A program made the position numbers and the translations under genes. From contig NZ_LMHJ01000001.1 in the NCBI RefSeq assembly GCF_001427795.1, positions 2,071,664 through 2,135,663 of the forward strand: a DNA stretch of 64,000 nucleotides, in the 5' to 3' direction. How positions within the stretch are numbered: position 1 is the stretch's first letter; every line of letters begins with the position of its first letter. Below are positions 35,997-44,065 of this stretch, one piece after another. The notes under the pieces were generated by a model. That model was not told where the DNA came from. It saw nothing but the letters and a program-made list of their open reading frames with translations, and did no database searches. The stretch is from Nocardioides sp. Root682 (GTDB lineage Bacteria > Actinomycetota > Actinomycetes > Propionibacteriales > Nocardioidaceae).

Positions 35997-36758
35997 GTGC
36001 CGCACATCCGCGTCCCCGTCACTCGCCGTGAACGCCAACGCGAAGCGACGTACGACGAGATCGTGGCCGTCGCCGCCGAGCTCCTCGACGCCGGCGCCGA
36101 CCTGTCCCTGCGCGCCGTGGCCGCGAAGATGGGCCTGACCGCGCCGGCGCTGTACCGGTACGTCGCCAACTACCAGGAACTCGTCGACCTGGTCGCCTTC
36201 GAGCTCGACAAGGCAGCCACCGCGGAGTGGGCCGCGGCCGCCGAACGCTTTCCGGCGGACGACCCGGCTGCCCGGCTCGCCGTCGGCTGCGCCCGTTTCC
36301 GCAACTGGGCCCTGAGCAAGCCGCGCCAGTTCGCCCTCGTCTTCGCGAACCCGATCGCCGCGGGAGACACCGACCGGCGCGAGCTGTTGACCATCTCCAC
36401 GTCCGGCCACTTCTTCACCGACCTGGTCTGGCAGGTCTGGGAGCTCTACCAGTTCCCCTTCCCGGCACTGGACGACCTCGACCCGGTCGTGCGTGAGGCC
36501 GTGCTCGACCCGCTGATCCCCGCGAAGTCCGAGCACATCCCCCGTGAGGACCGCGGCCTGATGTGGATCTACATGCGCTCGTGGTCAGCGCTGTACGGCG
36601 TGGTCACCCTGGAGTCGACCGGCCACTGCGACCCCCGGGTCATCGAGTCGGGCCAGCTCTTCCGGGCAACGGTCCTGGACTGGCTCGGACCCCTGGGCCT
36701 GGATGGCGAGCGAGAACGACTGACGAAGATCCTCGACGAGGAGCTCGCTCGACGCTGA
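35997..36758 (+). CDS. TetR-family transcriptional regulator
   Basis: A 253-residue repressor. The N-terminal helix-turn-helix (SLRAVAAKMGLTAPALYRYV) is canonical and the C-terminal part matches the TetR_C_33-like/WHG group (SKPRQFALVFANP). The GTG 35997 start has GGAG 8-9 bases before it. Divergent from the MMPL transporter, which it probably represses together with itself. Confidence 0.9.
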   Translation: MPHIRVPVTRRERQREATYDEIVAVAAELLDAGADLSLRAVAAKMGLTAPALYRYVANYQELVDLVAFELDKAATAEWAAAAERFPADDPAARLAVGCARFRNWALSKPRQFALVFANPIAAGDTDRRELLTISTSGHFFTDLVWQVWELYQFPFPALDDLDPVVREAVLDPLIPAKSEHIPREDRGLMWIYMRSWSALYGVVTLESTGHCDPRVIESGQLFRATVLDWLGPLGLDGERERLTKILDEELARR

Positions 36759-36805
36759 GCACCTGGGCTCACGCCCTTCGGGTGGTCCGCACCCATGCTG
36801 AAGAC

Positions 36806-37738
36806 ATGAAGACGACCCTCGCCCTCGCCAGCATCTTCGCCCTCTCCGTCCCCGTCCTGGCCGGGTGCGCCGACCCCAGCCGCGCCGTGGAGGCGGGCGA
36901 CCTGCGGGACGAGCTCGCCTCGATGCCCGGGGTGGTCTCGGCACAGCTCGACTACACCGAGCCGCTCACGCTGGACTCCGGGAAGCTCGAGCTCCGCGTC
37001 GAGATGGACCCGGGTGCGAGCGCCGACCAGGTCAGCGAGGTGGTGGCGACGACGTACACCGCTTTCGAGGGCGTGCACCACGACGAGGAGGGCGACCTCC
37101 ACGTCACGATCGGGGACGATGCCGTCCACCTGCGCAGCTTCCAGCCCGACGCGGAGACCGCCGACGTCGCGGCCGCCGCCGAGCGAGCGGTCGCGGTGCT
37201 CCCCAGCGGCACCGTCAGTGCGGGCATCGACACCCAGGACGTGTCCGCTGCGCCCCACGTCCACACGCAGTACGACGTGGTCGTTGCCGAGCCCGGCGCC
37301 GAGGGCCTGCTCAGCACACTGGCCAGCCTCGAGGCTGCCCACTCCGGGATCCCGCACGCCGGGTGGACGGTCCGGTCGAGCGACGACAGCTGGGGAATCA
37401 CGGCCGCGGACGGGTTCCCCGACCACGGCCAGCTCGACCGCTTCGACCAGCTCCGGGAAGGGCTGCCCGCGAACGCGGCGATCTGGTTGGGCGAGGACGA
37501 CCTGACGCTGCGGCTGTCGCCCGACACCTCACCGACCGATGCCTCCGCGGTCGTCGGCCGGCAGCTGGCCCTGGTCGGTGGCGCCCGCAACGCGTTCTAC
37601 GAGGTCCAGCAGGGAGAGGACTCGCTGGCGATGTTCCTCGACGGCGAGTGCTTCTTCGACGACGGCACGGCGGGCGCCCTCCTCGAGAAGGACCACGGCG
37701 GGGAGTGCACGGACGTGAAGCACCCCGAACCTGCTTGA
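36806..37738 (+). CDS. Putative lipoprotein of unknown function
   Basis: A 310-residue protein with a lipobox VLAGC (Cys21). The mature part is acidic and consists of alternating strands and helices. I see no known domain, although two similar beta-alpha units (about 35-115 and 125-205) suggest an internal repeat. A C-terminal segment with two cysteines (GECFFDD and GGECTD) could form a disulfide. ATG 36806 lacks a strong ribosome site. It converges on the sirtuin gene with 10 bp between the stops. Confidence 0.75.
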   Translation: MKTTLALASIFALSVPVLAGCADPSRAVEAGDLRDELASMPGVVSAQLDYTEPLTLDSGKLELRVEMDPGASADQVSEVVATTYTAFEGVHHDEEGDLHVTIGDDAVHLRSFQPDAETADVAAAAERAVAVLPSGTVSAGIDTQDVSAAPHVHTQYDVVVAEPGAEGLLSTLASLEAAHSGIPHAGWTVRSSDDSWGITAADGFPDHGQLDRFDQLREGLPANAAIWLGEDDLTLRLSPDTSPTDASAVVGRQLALVGGARNAFYEVQQGEDSLAMFLDGECFFDDGTAGALLEKDHGGECTDVKHPEPA

Positions 37739-37748
37739 GCGTCCGCGG

Positions 37749-38441
37749 TCAGGACCAGAGCATCTCGCGCACCCACACCGGGACGAGGTCTCCGGCACGG
37801 CCCTGACGCGACTCGTGGAAGAAGTGGCTGCCCTCGCTCGGGTCGAGATTGAGCTCGAGGGTCCGCGCCCCGTGCCGCCGGGCGTGCTGGACGAAGCCGG
37901 CCGCGGGATAGACGGCTCCCGAGGTGCCGATCGACACGAAGTGCGTCGCCTCGGCGAGCGCATCGGTGATCCGGTCCATCTCGTAGGGCATCTCGCCGAA
38001 CCAGACGACGTCGGGACGCAGGTCGTGCGCGCCGCAGCCCGGGCACGCCGGCTCGTCGAGAAGGGTTCCCTCCCAGGGCGAGACCACCTGGCACGCGCGG
38101 CACAGGGCCTTGAGCAGCTCCCCGTGCATGTGGATCACGTTGCGCGAGCCGGCCCGCTCGTGGAGGTTGTCGATGTTCTGGGTGACGACGAGCAGCGCGT
38201 CGCCCACGGCGTCCTCGAGCTCGGCGAGAGCGACATGGGCCGGGTTGGGGTCGACCAGCTTGAGCGCAGCCCGCCGGTCGTCGTAGAAGCGCTGGACCGT
38301 GGCGCGGTCGGCCTCGAACCCCTCGGGCGTCGCGACGTCCTCGACCCGGTGGCCCTCCCAGAGCCCGTCGGCGTCCCGGAACGTCGGCACCCCGCTCTCG
38401 GCGGAGATGCCGGCACCGGTGAGGACGACGATCTGGGGCAC
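37749..38441 (-). CDS. cobB: NAD-dependent protein deacylase, class III sirtuin
   Basis: A 230-residue Sir2 protein. It has the NAD-binding GAGISAESG and TFRDADGLW motifs, QNID (88-91), the catalytic His106 in HMHGEL and four zinc ligands (Cys114, 117, 133, 136). The Y-x-x-R pair Tyr53/Arg56, which in SIRT5 and bacterial CobB recognises acidic acyl groups, predicts desuccinylase/demalonylase activity alongside deacetylation. GTG 38441 lies 7 bases after a TAGCCT -10 element and lacks a ribosome site. Confidence 0.92.
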   Translation of the reverse strand: MPQIVVLTGAGISAESGVPTFRDADGLWEGHRVEDVATPEGFEADRATVQRFYDDRRAALKLVDPNPAHVALAELEDAVGDALLVVTQNIDNLHERAGSRNVIHMHGELLKALCRACQVVSPWEGTLLDEPACPGCGAHDLRPDVVWFGEMPYEMDRITDALAEATHFVSIGTSGAVYPAAGFVQHARRHGARTLELNLDPSEGSHFFHESRQGRAGDLVPVWVREMLWS

Positions 38442-38448
38442 GGACGGG

Positions 38449-38454
38449 AGGCTA
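38449..38454 (-). promoter_or_regulatory. -10 element of the sirtuin gene, leaderless type
   Basis: On the minus strand TAGCCT ends 7 bases before GTG 38441. Confidence 0.5.
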
Positions 38455-38522
38455 CCCGCCGACGGGGTGACCGTCGTCACCCGTCCGCGGATGCTCGGAC
38501 CCGGCTCGGGTACTGGCCGGAC

Positions 38523-38993
38523 ATGAGCCACCTCGCGCGCTACCTGCGCACCCACCTCGCCGGATCGACCGCCGGGGTCAACCTCTTCGACCGAGCGGCC
38601 GGCGAGCACCCGGAGCCGGCCGCATCCGTCCTCAGGCGCATCCACGGCGAGCTGGTCGAGGAGCGGGTCGCACTGCGAGCAATGATGGCTGCGGTCGGCG
38701 TGCACGAGAATCCGGTCTTCAACCTCGTGGCCAGCGCTGGCGAGCGCCTCGGCCGGCTCAAGCCCAACGGCAGTCTCCTGCACCGCACGGCGATGACCGA
38801 CCTCGTCGAGCTCGAGACGATGAGCATCGCGCTGGCCGGGAAGCTGAACGGCTGGGAGTCACTGCTGACGCTCGTCGACGACGAGCCGCGGTGGAGCCGT
38901 GACGAGCTCGAGTGTCTGGCCCAGCAGGCGCGCGACCAGCGCGACGTCGTACGGGATCTGCACGCCGAGGCCGCCGCCCGCGCGCTGGGCTGA
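38523..38993 (+). CDS. Small helical protein of unknown function
   Basis: A 156-residue, almost wholly helical protein, likely a four-helix bundle, with heptad-like stretches (LVEERVALRAMMAAV, DLVELETMSIALAGKLNGW). It has no signal peptide, no membrane segment and no motif that I can tie to a known family; ferritin-like or DUF892-like stress proteins have a similar outline. It is divergent from the sirtuin by 81 bp and convergent with the acyltransferase. Confidence 0.65.
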   Translation: MSHLARYLRTHLAGSTAGVNLFDRAAGEHPEPAASVLRRIHGELVEERVALRAMMAAVGVHENPVFNLVASAGERLGRLKPNGSLLHRTAMTDLVELETMSIALAGKLNGWESLLTLVDDEPRWSRDELECLAQQARDQRDVVRDLHAEAAARALG

Positions 38994-39005
38994 CCGGCCC
39001 CCACC

Positions 39006-40895
39006 TCAGGGTTGCGCGGCGAGGTCCCGCACGGCCCGGCGGATCACCGCGGCGTAGATTCCGCCACCGCGCGGTCCCGGGTGGATGCCGTCAGCGAAGT
39101 CGGAGACCTGACGGGACGCCGAACGCCAGTCGGCGAGGGCGCACCCGGGGTGGGTGGCCACGAAGGCACGGACGCTCTCGTTGTACGGCCGCACCCAGGA
39201 GCGCGGCGCATGGGCAGTGACGAAGACGAAGCGATGCCCGGGACCAGCAGCATCGACGATGCTGGGGAAGGTGCCACGGGGCGCAGCGCCATTGGTACCG
39301 AGCGCGATCACGACGTACTTCCTGAGCCGACCCGCCTTGCGCAGACGCTTCACCTGGTCCACGACGTCCCAGACCTGGGCGCCCACCTTGGCCCGGATCG
39401 CGATCCCGGCCATGTCCTTGAGCAGGGCGGGCGCACTGGCCACCGCGACCGAGTCCCCGAACAGCGTGATCTGCCTCCCCAGCGGGACGTCCTGCGCCGG
39501 CGCCGGGGCGGACGCGGCGGGCTCGATCACGGCGGGCTCCATGACAGCGGGCTCCATGTCGGCGACGTCGGTCTGCTGGCTGCGGAGGATGGCCTCGGCA
39601 CCGGCCGCAATGCTGTCCTCGGCGACGGTCCTCGCAGGCGAGTCCGCCACCGTGTGCAGGCCGATCGCCATGACGACCGTGGCCGCCATCGCCGGCACCA
39701 GCCAGCGATCAGGCCGCTCCGGCCAGGCCCACCGGATGCCGCTCAGGAACGGCTTCTCGACGTACTTCCAGCTCAGGCTGGCGAGCAGCACCGAGATCGC
39801 CAGGATCACCAGGCCGCGCACCGCCAGGCCCGAGCCCGACGTCGCCGCCCAGCGCTCGGCAACGAGTACGACGACCGGCCAGTGCCACAGGTAGAGCCCG
39901 TAGCTGCGTTCGCCGAGCCACACGAGGGGTCCCAGCGGAAGGGCCTTCGCCACTCTCCGGTGGTCCACCGTCTCCAGCACGATGATCAACAAGCCGGTCA
40001 TTGCGGCAATCACCGCGATTCCGCCGCGGTAGGCGAAGGCGCTGGTGTCACTCATCGATGCGAAGGCGACCAGCAGCGCCGCAAGCGCCAGCGCGACCGA
40101 CGACTTCACCGCCGCTGGCCGGCGGACCGTGAACCGGTCCGACGGGAGCTGGATCGACAGGAGCTGGATCGACGTGAGCTGGATCGACGCGAACTGCGCG
40201 ACGGGGACACGCACGAGGGCGGCCAGTGCCCCGAGCATCAGGGAGAAGCCGTGCGTGTCGGTCCCGAAGTAGAGACGGCTCGGATCGACCGAGCCGGAGA
40301 ATCCCACGGCCATCGCGAGGATGCTCGCCACGGCCAGGACCGCCACCACCATCCAGCGGTGGCGCTCGCGACGGACCAGCCGCAGCAGCACCAGGAGGAG
40401 CAGTGGCCAGAGCAGGTAGAACTGCTCCTCGATGGCCAGGGACCACAGGTGCTGGAAGATCGGCGGGTTCAGGCTGGCGAAGTAGGACTCCCCGGTGCTG
40501 ATCTGGTGCCAGTTGGTCGTGAAGGTCAGTCCGCTGACCACCTGCCCCCGCAGGCGCACCGCACTCATCGCGCCGAGGACGCCCGCAGCCGCGCAGGTGA
40601 CCGTCATCATCACGACCAGGGCCGGCAGGATCCTGCGGGCCCGGCGGATCCAGAACCGCTGGAACGTCCGCGCGCGGGACGCCCCGAGGTCCCTCGACAG
40701 CCCGACGGTGATCAGGTAGCCCGAGATCACGAAGAAGACGTCCACGCCGAGGAATCCGCCCGGCACCGCGCCCGGCCAGATGTGGTAGGCGACGACCCCG
40801 CTGACCGCGATCCCGCGCAGCGCGTCGAGGAGGTGGTTGCGTTCCCTGGGCACGGCTTCGGGCGTCGAATTCGACGTGCGAGGGGCGGCTCTCAT
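39006..40895 (-). CDS. Acyltransferase-3 membrane protein with C-terminal SGNH domain
   Basis: A 629-residue OafA/YrhL-type O-acyltransferase. The N-terminal half has about ten membrane helices with the signature LDALRGIAVSGVVAYH and FFVISGYLI. The C-terminal periplasmic SGNH hydrolase-like domain shows GDS (block I), GTNG (block III) and DGIHP (catalytic Asp/His). Such two-domain proteins O-acetylate cell-surface polysaccharide or peptidoglycan. The start at ATG 40895 precedes a short basic cytoplasmic tail. Within one loop a pentapeptide of SIQL type is repeated three times. No polysaccharide genes are adjacent. Confidence 0.88.
   Translation of the reverse strand: MRAAPRTSNSTPEAVPRERNHLLDALRGIAVSGVVAYHIWPGAVPGGFLGVDVFFVISGYLITVGLSRDLGASRARTFQRFWIRRARRILPALVVMMTVTCAAAGVLGAMSAVRLRGQVVSGLTFTTNWHQISTGESYFASLNPPIFQHLWSLAIEEQFYLLWPLLLLVLLRLVRRERHRWMVVAVLAVASILAMAVGFSGSVDPSRLYFGTDTHGFSLMLGALAALVRVPVAQFASIQLTSIQLLSIQLPSDRFTVRRPAAVKSSVALALAALLVAFASMSDTSAFAYRGGIAVIAAMTGLLIIVLETVDHRRVAKALPLGPLVWLGERSYGLYLWHWPVVVLVAERWAATSGSGLAVRGLVILAISVLLASLSWKYVEKPFLSGIRWAWPERPDRWLVPAMAATVVMAIGLHTVADSPARTVAEDSIAAGAEAILRSQQTDVADMEPAVMEPAVIEPAASAPAPAQDVPLGRQITLFGDSVAVASAPALLKDMAGIAIRAKVGAQVWDVVDQVKRLRKAGRLRKYVVIALGTNGAAPRGTFPSIVDAAGPGHRFVFVTAHAPRSWVRPYNESVRAFVATHPGCALADWRSASRQVSDFADGIHPGPRGGGIYAAVIRRAVRDLAAQP
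40146..40188. repeat. In-frame 15-bp tandem repeat in the acyltransferase gene
   Basis: GAGCTGGATCGAC occurs exactly at 40146-40158, 40161-40173 and 40176-40188, a period of 15 bp, encoding consecutive SIQL-type pentapeptides in an extracytoplasmic or cytoplasmic loop. It probably arose by slippage. Confidence 0.85.
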
Positions 40896-41029
40896 GACAG
40901 GCGCCAGCCTACGTTCGGAGGGCCCCGGACTCTGCATCTGAGGCGGCGGTTCGATTCGTCACACCAACTGTCCAGCGCAGGCGCGCTGGGGGATCGACCG
41001 ACGGTCCGCTGCGGGTGGATGATCCGGAG

Positions 41030-41374
41030 ATGAGCGAAGAACCGGAAGTGCCGGAGACCAGGGGCGTCACGATGGAGCTGCTGTCCTCGATCGACCTCGG
41101 TCCCGAGATCCCGGGCATGGCAGGCCACCAGCTCCGGACGCGACTTTTCACCTTCGAGCCGGGAGCGGTGTTCGGCCCCCTGCACGACCACGTCGGCAGG
41201 CCGGGGAGCGTCTACGTGCTGCAGGGCACGATCACCGACCACCGCGACGGGATTGCCACCGAATACGGCCCGGGGCCGGGTTGGCCCGAGGACCGCAACA
41301 CCCGGCACTGGCTGGAGAACCGGGGCACGGAGACCGCGATCGAGGTGTCCGTCGACGTGGTCCGCCAGCCCTGA
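41030..41374 (+). CDS. Cupin-domain protein
   Basis: A 114-residue single-domain cupin with the barrel motif FGPLHDHVGRPGSVYVLQG and a second half ending in GWPEDRNTRHWLENRG, where histidines could bind a metal. Substrate unknown. ATG 41030 is chosen; GTG 41015 in frame is also possible and neither has a clear ribosome site. It is divergent from the acyltransferase and lies upstream of the XRE-TPR regulator, separated by a hairpin. Confidence 0.78.
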   Translation: MSEEPEVPETRGVTMELLSSIDLGPEIPGMAGHQLRTRLFTFEPGAVFGPLHDHVGRPGSVYVLQGTITDHRDGIATEYGPGPGWPEDRNTRHWLENRGTETAIEVSVDVVRQP

Positions 41375-41570
41375 TTGTCAGATTCAGTCATTCCAATTGA
41401 CAACTTTGGACATCATCCCGCAGTCTGGTCACGTCGCATCGGCCGGGCGTCCGTTGTGGGGACGGGCGTCCGGCTGACACAGAGGCGTGGCCGCAGCTCC
41501 CGTTCCCGGGGAGGGAGCTGCGGCGGACACCTCTGGATGAATCGGACATCCCTGTCACCGACGAGGCACA
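41375..41570. promoter_or_regulatory. Cupin/XRE-TPR intergenic region with promoter-like AT patch and hairpin
   Basis: An AT-rich patch just after the cupin stop contains a TTGTCA...TGACAA inverted pair and a -35-like TTGACA at 41397-41402. An 11-bp stem (41491-41501 with 41513-41523) with an 11-base loop lies between this patch and the regulator ATG. It may end the cupin transcript or act in the regulator's leader. Confidence 0.45.
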
Positions 41571-42938
41571 ATGGGACACGTGGATCTACACCTCGCAGAG
41601 CTGAGCCGCACCATCGATCCGGCGGTGCTCGGGCAGCGCATCCGTACGGCGCGCGTCGCTGCAGCCATGACCCAGGCCCAGGTGGCTGCCGGCGAGGTCA
41701 CCGCGGCCTACCTGTCGCGGATCGAGGACGGCCAGCGCCGCCCCGAGGCAAGTCTCCTCGAACGGATGGCGACCCGGATGGGCGTCAGCCTGGACGACCT
41801 GCTCCTCGGCGTCTCGCGGGACCAGGTGCAGGAGCTCCAGCTGGCCGTGGACCACGCCGAGCTGTCACTCGTGTCCGGCGACGGCGCCGGCGCGCTCAGG
41901 GCGATCGACGCCGTCCTCGCCGACCCGGCGATCCAGGGAACACCGCTGGTGCTGCGAGCAGCCCAGCAGGTCCGTGCCGGAGCCCTCGAGGCGACCGGAG
42001 ACCTCGACAGCGCGATCGTCCTGCTCGAGAAACTCACGGCGAGCCCCACACCCGACGCGATCTGGCTCAAGGGACTGATCGCGCTCAGCCGCTGCTACCG
42101 CGAGAGCGGCGACTACCCCCGTGCCATCAATGTCGGCGAGCAGGCCCAGGCCATCGTCGACGAGCTGGGCATCGGCGGACTCACCGAAGCCATCCAGCTC
42201 ACCGTCACCACGGCGGGCGCCTACCACTCGCAGGGCGACCTCGGACAGGCGATGCGGACCTGCATGCGCGCCCTCGAAGCAGCCGAGAGGTACGACTCGC
42301 CCGTGGGCAAGGCGTCGGCGTACTGGAACGCCAGCATCGTGGAGGCGACCCGCGGTTCGGCCAGTGCGGCGATCGACCTGGCCCGCAAGGCCCTTGCCCT
42401 CTTCGAGCTGAGCGACGACAGCCGCAACCTGTCCCGGCTCCGCGCCACGGTCGCGAACATGCTCCTCCTCCAGGATCCACCGGACCCGGAGGCCGCCCTC
42501 GAGATGATGTCGACCATCGAGCGCGAGATGAGCTGGTCGAACGCATCGGCGTGGGACATCTCCTGGCTCCACCTCTGCCGCGGGAAGGCGCACTTCCTGC
42601 TGGGAGACCACGACGCAGCGCTGGCGAGCGTCGCCAGGGTCGAGGAGACGAAGCCGACCGGTGCGCCGACCCTGGAGGCACAGTGCCTCGTCCTCGAAGG
42701 GCGGATCGCATTCGCCGGCGGCGATCGCGACCGCGCACGGAGCCTGTTCCGGGCCGGCGTGCACGCCCTGACCGCGGCCGGAGCCGACCGGGGAGCCGCA
42801 CAGCTCTGGTTCGAGCTGGCCGACCTGCTCGCCGAGGTGGGCGACCACGAAGGAGCCGTGGAAGCCTTCCGCAGCGCCGGCGCCTCGACCGGACTTCGAC
42901 TCCCGAGCCGCACGGCCGCCGTACCCGCGCAGCGCTGA
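41571..42938 (+). CDS. XRE-family helix-turn-helix regulator with C-terminal TPR domain
   Basis: A 455-residue protein. An N-terminal Cro/XRE helix-turn-helix (about 17-75: LGQRIRTARVAAAMTQAQVA, AAYLSRIEDGQRRPEASLLE) is followed by a long all-helical array of TPR-like pairs from about 85 to 440 (AYHSQGDLGQAMRTCMRALE, RIAFAGGDRDRARSLFRAGV). This is the layout of RRNPP-type peptide-sensing regulators, in which the TPR groove binds a small peptide; other XRE-TPR proteins have different or unknown ligands. It faces a 23-codon gene across a strong terminator, a suggestive arrangement. Start at ATG 41571, with GTG three codons later also possible. Confidence 0.85.
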   Translation: MGHVDLHLAELSRTIDPAVLGQRIRTARVAAAMTQAQVAAGEVTAAYLSRIEDGQRRPEASLLERMATRMGVSLDDLLLGVSRDQVQELQLAVDHAELSLVSGDGAGALRAIDAVLADPAIQGTPLVLRAAQQVRAGALEATGDLDSAIVLLEKLTASPTPDAIWLKGLIALSRCYRESGDYPRAINVGEQAQAIVDELGIGGLTEAIQLTVTTAGAYHSQGDLGQAMRTCMRALEAAERYDSPVGKASAYWNASIVEATRGSASAAIDLARKALALFELSDDSRNLSRLRATVANMLLLQDPPDPEAALEMMSTIEREMSWSNASAWDISWLHLCRGKAHFLLGDHDAALASVARVEETKPTGAPTLEAQCLVLEGRIAFAGGDRDRARSLFRAGVHALTAAGADRGAAQLWFELADLLAEVGDHEGAVEAFRSAGASTGLRLPSRTAAVPAQR

Positions 42939-42945
42939 CGTACGA

Positions 42946-42984
42946 CTTCCGGCCGCACACCGGTGATCGGTGTGCGGCCGGAAG
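42946..42984. terminator. Strong bidirectional hairpin terminator
   Basis: A perfect 17-bp stem (42946-42962 with 42968-42984) and a 5-base loop lie between the convergent regulator and peptide genes, 8 bp from one stop and 15 bp from the other. Confidence 0.88.
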
Positions 42985-42998
42985 GCAGTTGAACGGGA

Positions 42999-43070
42999 TC
43001 AGTGGAACGTGTCGGCGGCGTTCTTGTTGGCCAGCTTGGCGGTGGTGCGGAAGACGGCGGAGGTGGTCAT
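42999..43070 (-). CDS. Small 23-residue peptide gene
   Basis: ATG 43070 opens a 23-codon frame (starts MTTSAVFRTTAKL, ends AADTFH) with an AAGGA ribosome site 7 bases upstream, a stop at 42999 and a strong terminator 15 bp beyond it. These flanking signals argue for a real gene. The peptide is basic in the middle, amphipathic if helical, and lacks a classical signal sequence or cysteines. Its neighbours are the XRE-TPR regulator (convergent) and a MEST-like hydrolase (divergent). A signalling role as ligand of the TPR protein is a hypothesis; a short leader peptide or structural peptide is also possible. Confidence 0.6.
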   Translation of the reverse strand: MTTSAVFRTTAKLANKNAADTFH

Positions 43071-43193
43071 GATGTGTCCTTGGAGTGTGAAGGTCTGCTC
43101 CGGACGTCTGCCGGGCTCATGGGTAGGAGCACCGGGCCGGCCCGACCTTGCAAGAACTTCCGCACCAATTCCGAGCAAGCGAACGGAGGGGTC

Positions 43194-44051
43194 GTGAACA
43201 TTCACGACTGGTGGACCGAAGGTGACCGGGCACCGCTGGGCTTCAGCGGTTCCGAACACCAGATCTTCTGTCGCAGCCTCGGATCCGGGCCGTCGATGAC
43301 GCTCCTGCACGGCTTTCCGAGCTCGTCCCACGACTGGGCCGGGATCGCGGCTCCGCTGTCGGCCGACCACGCCCTCCTGATGCCTGACCTGCTCGGCTTC
43401 GGCGCGTCGGACAAGCCCGTCGGCCACACGTACTCGATCCACGAACAAGCTGACCTCGTCGAGGCCCTCTGGGACCGGGAAGGGATCACCGAGACCACCC
43501 TGGTCACCCACGACTACGCCGACACGGTCGCCCAGGAGCTTCTCGCACGGCGAGCCGTTGGAGGACTGGCCGTCGACATCGTCGAGCTGTACCTGCTCAA
43601 CGGCGGGATCTATCCCGACCTGCATCGGCCCGAGCCGATCCAGGTCGCGCTGCTCGACCCGGAGCAGGGGCCATCGATCAGCGCAGCGATCACGCCCGAG
43701 CTCACCGCACAGGCGTTGCAACCGACCTTTGCGCCCGGCTTCGACTCCACCGGGGCCGCCCAGGACGCATGGATCGCCAACTCACGCGATCACGTCAACC
43801 TGCACGAGCTGATCACCTACATCACCGACCGCCAGGTCCACGAACGCCGCTGGGTCGAGGCACTCGAGTCGACCGACGTACCGCTCACGTTCGTGTGGGG
43901 GATGCTCGACCCGATCTCGGGCGCCCACATGATCGAGCGCGTGCACGAACGGATCCCCCACGCGACCGTCATCGAGCTCACCGAGGTGGGCCACTGGCCC
44001 GCGATCGAGGCGCCCGACGCGGTGGTCGCAGCCGTCACGTCGGCTCAGTAG
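43194..44051 (+). CDS. MEST-like alpha/beta hydrolase
   Basis: A 285-residue alpha/beta hydrolase. The nucleophile elbow is THDYADTVAQELL, with Asp107 in place of Ser, as in epoxide hydrolases and haloalkane dehalogenases. HDY-DTVAQEL and the later LLNGGIYPDLHRP are strongly reminiscent of the MEST (mesoderm-specific transcript) subgroup, here with Ala109 where HDYG is usual. The oxyanion HGFPSSSHDW, the acid in WGMLDP and the His in VGHWPA complete the site. GTG 43194 has a strong GGAGGGG ribosome site. The gene diverges from the 23-residue peptide gene, sharing a 123-bp promoter region. Confidence 0.85.
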   Translation: MNIHDWWTEGDRAPLGFSGSEHQIFCRSLGSGPSMTLLHGFPSSSHDWAGIAAPLSADHALLMPDLLGFGASDKPVGHTYSIHEQADLVEALWDREGITETTLVTHDYADTVAQELLARRAVGGLAVDIVELYLLNGGIYPDLHRPEPIQVALLDPEQGPSISAAITPELTAQALQPTFAPGFDSTGAAQDAWIANSRDHVNLHELITYITDRQVHERRWVEALESTDVPLTFVWGMLDPISGAHMIERVHERIPHATVIELTEVGHWPAIEAPDAVVAAVTSAQ

Positions 44052-44065
44052 TACCCCGGGTGAAC

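Noticed and set aside
36806-37738. Grouping this lipoprotein with the MMPL/TetR pair as an export system
   Set aside because: It follows TetR by 47 bp on the same strand, but it shows no periplasmic adaptor features and no shared motif.
43071-43721. A long open frame upstream of and in frame with the 23-residue peptide
   Set aside because: It is antisense to the MEST-like hydrolase; only the part after ATG 43070 has a ribosome site and a sensible gene context.
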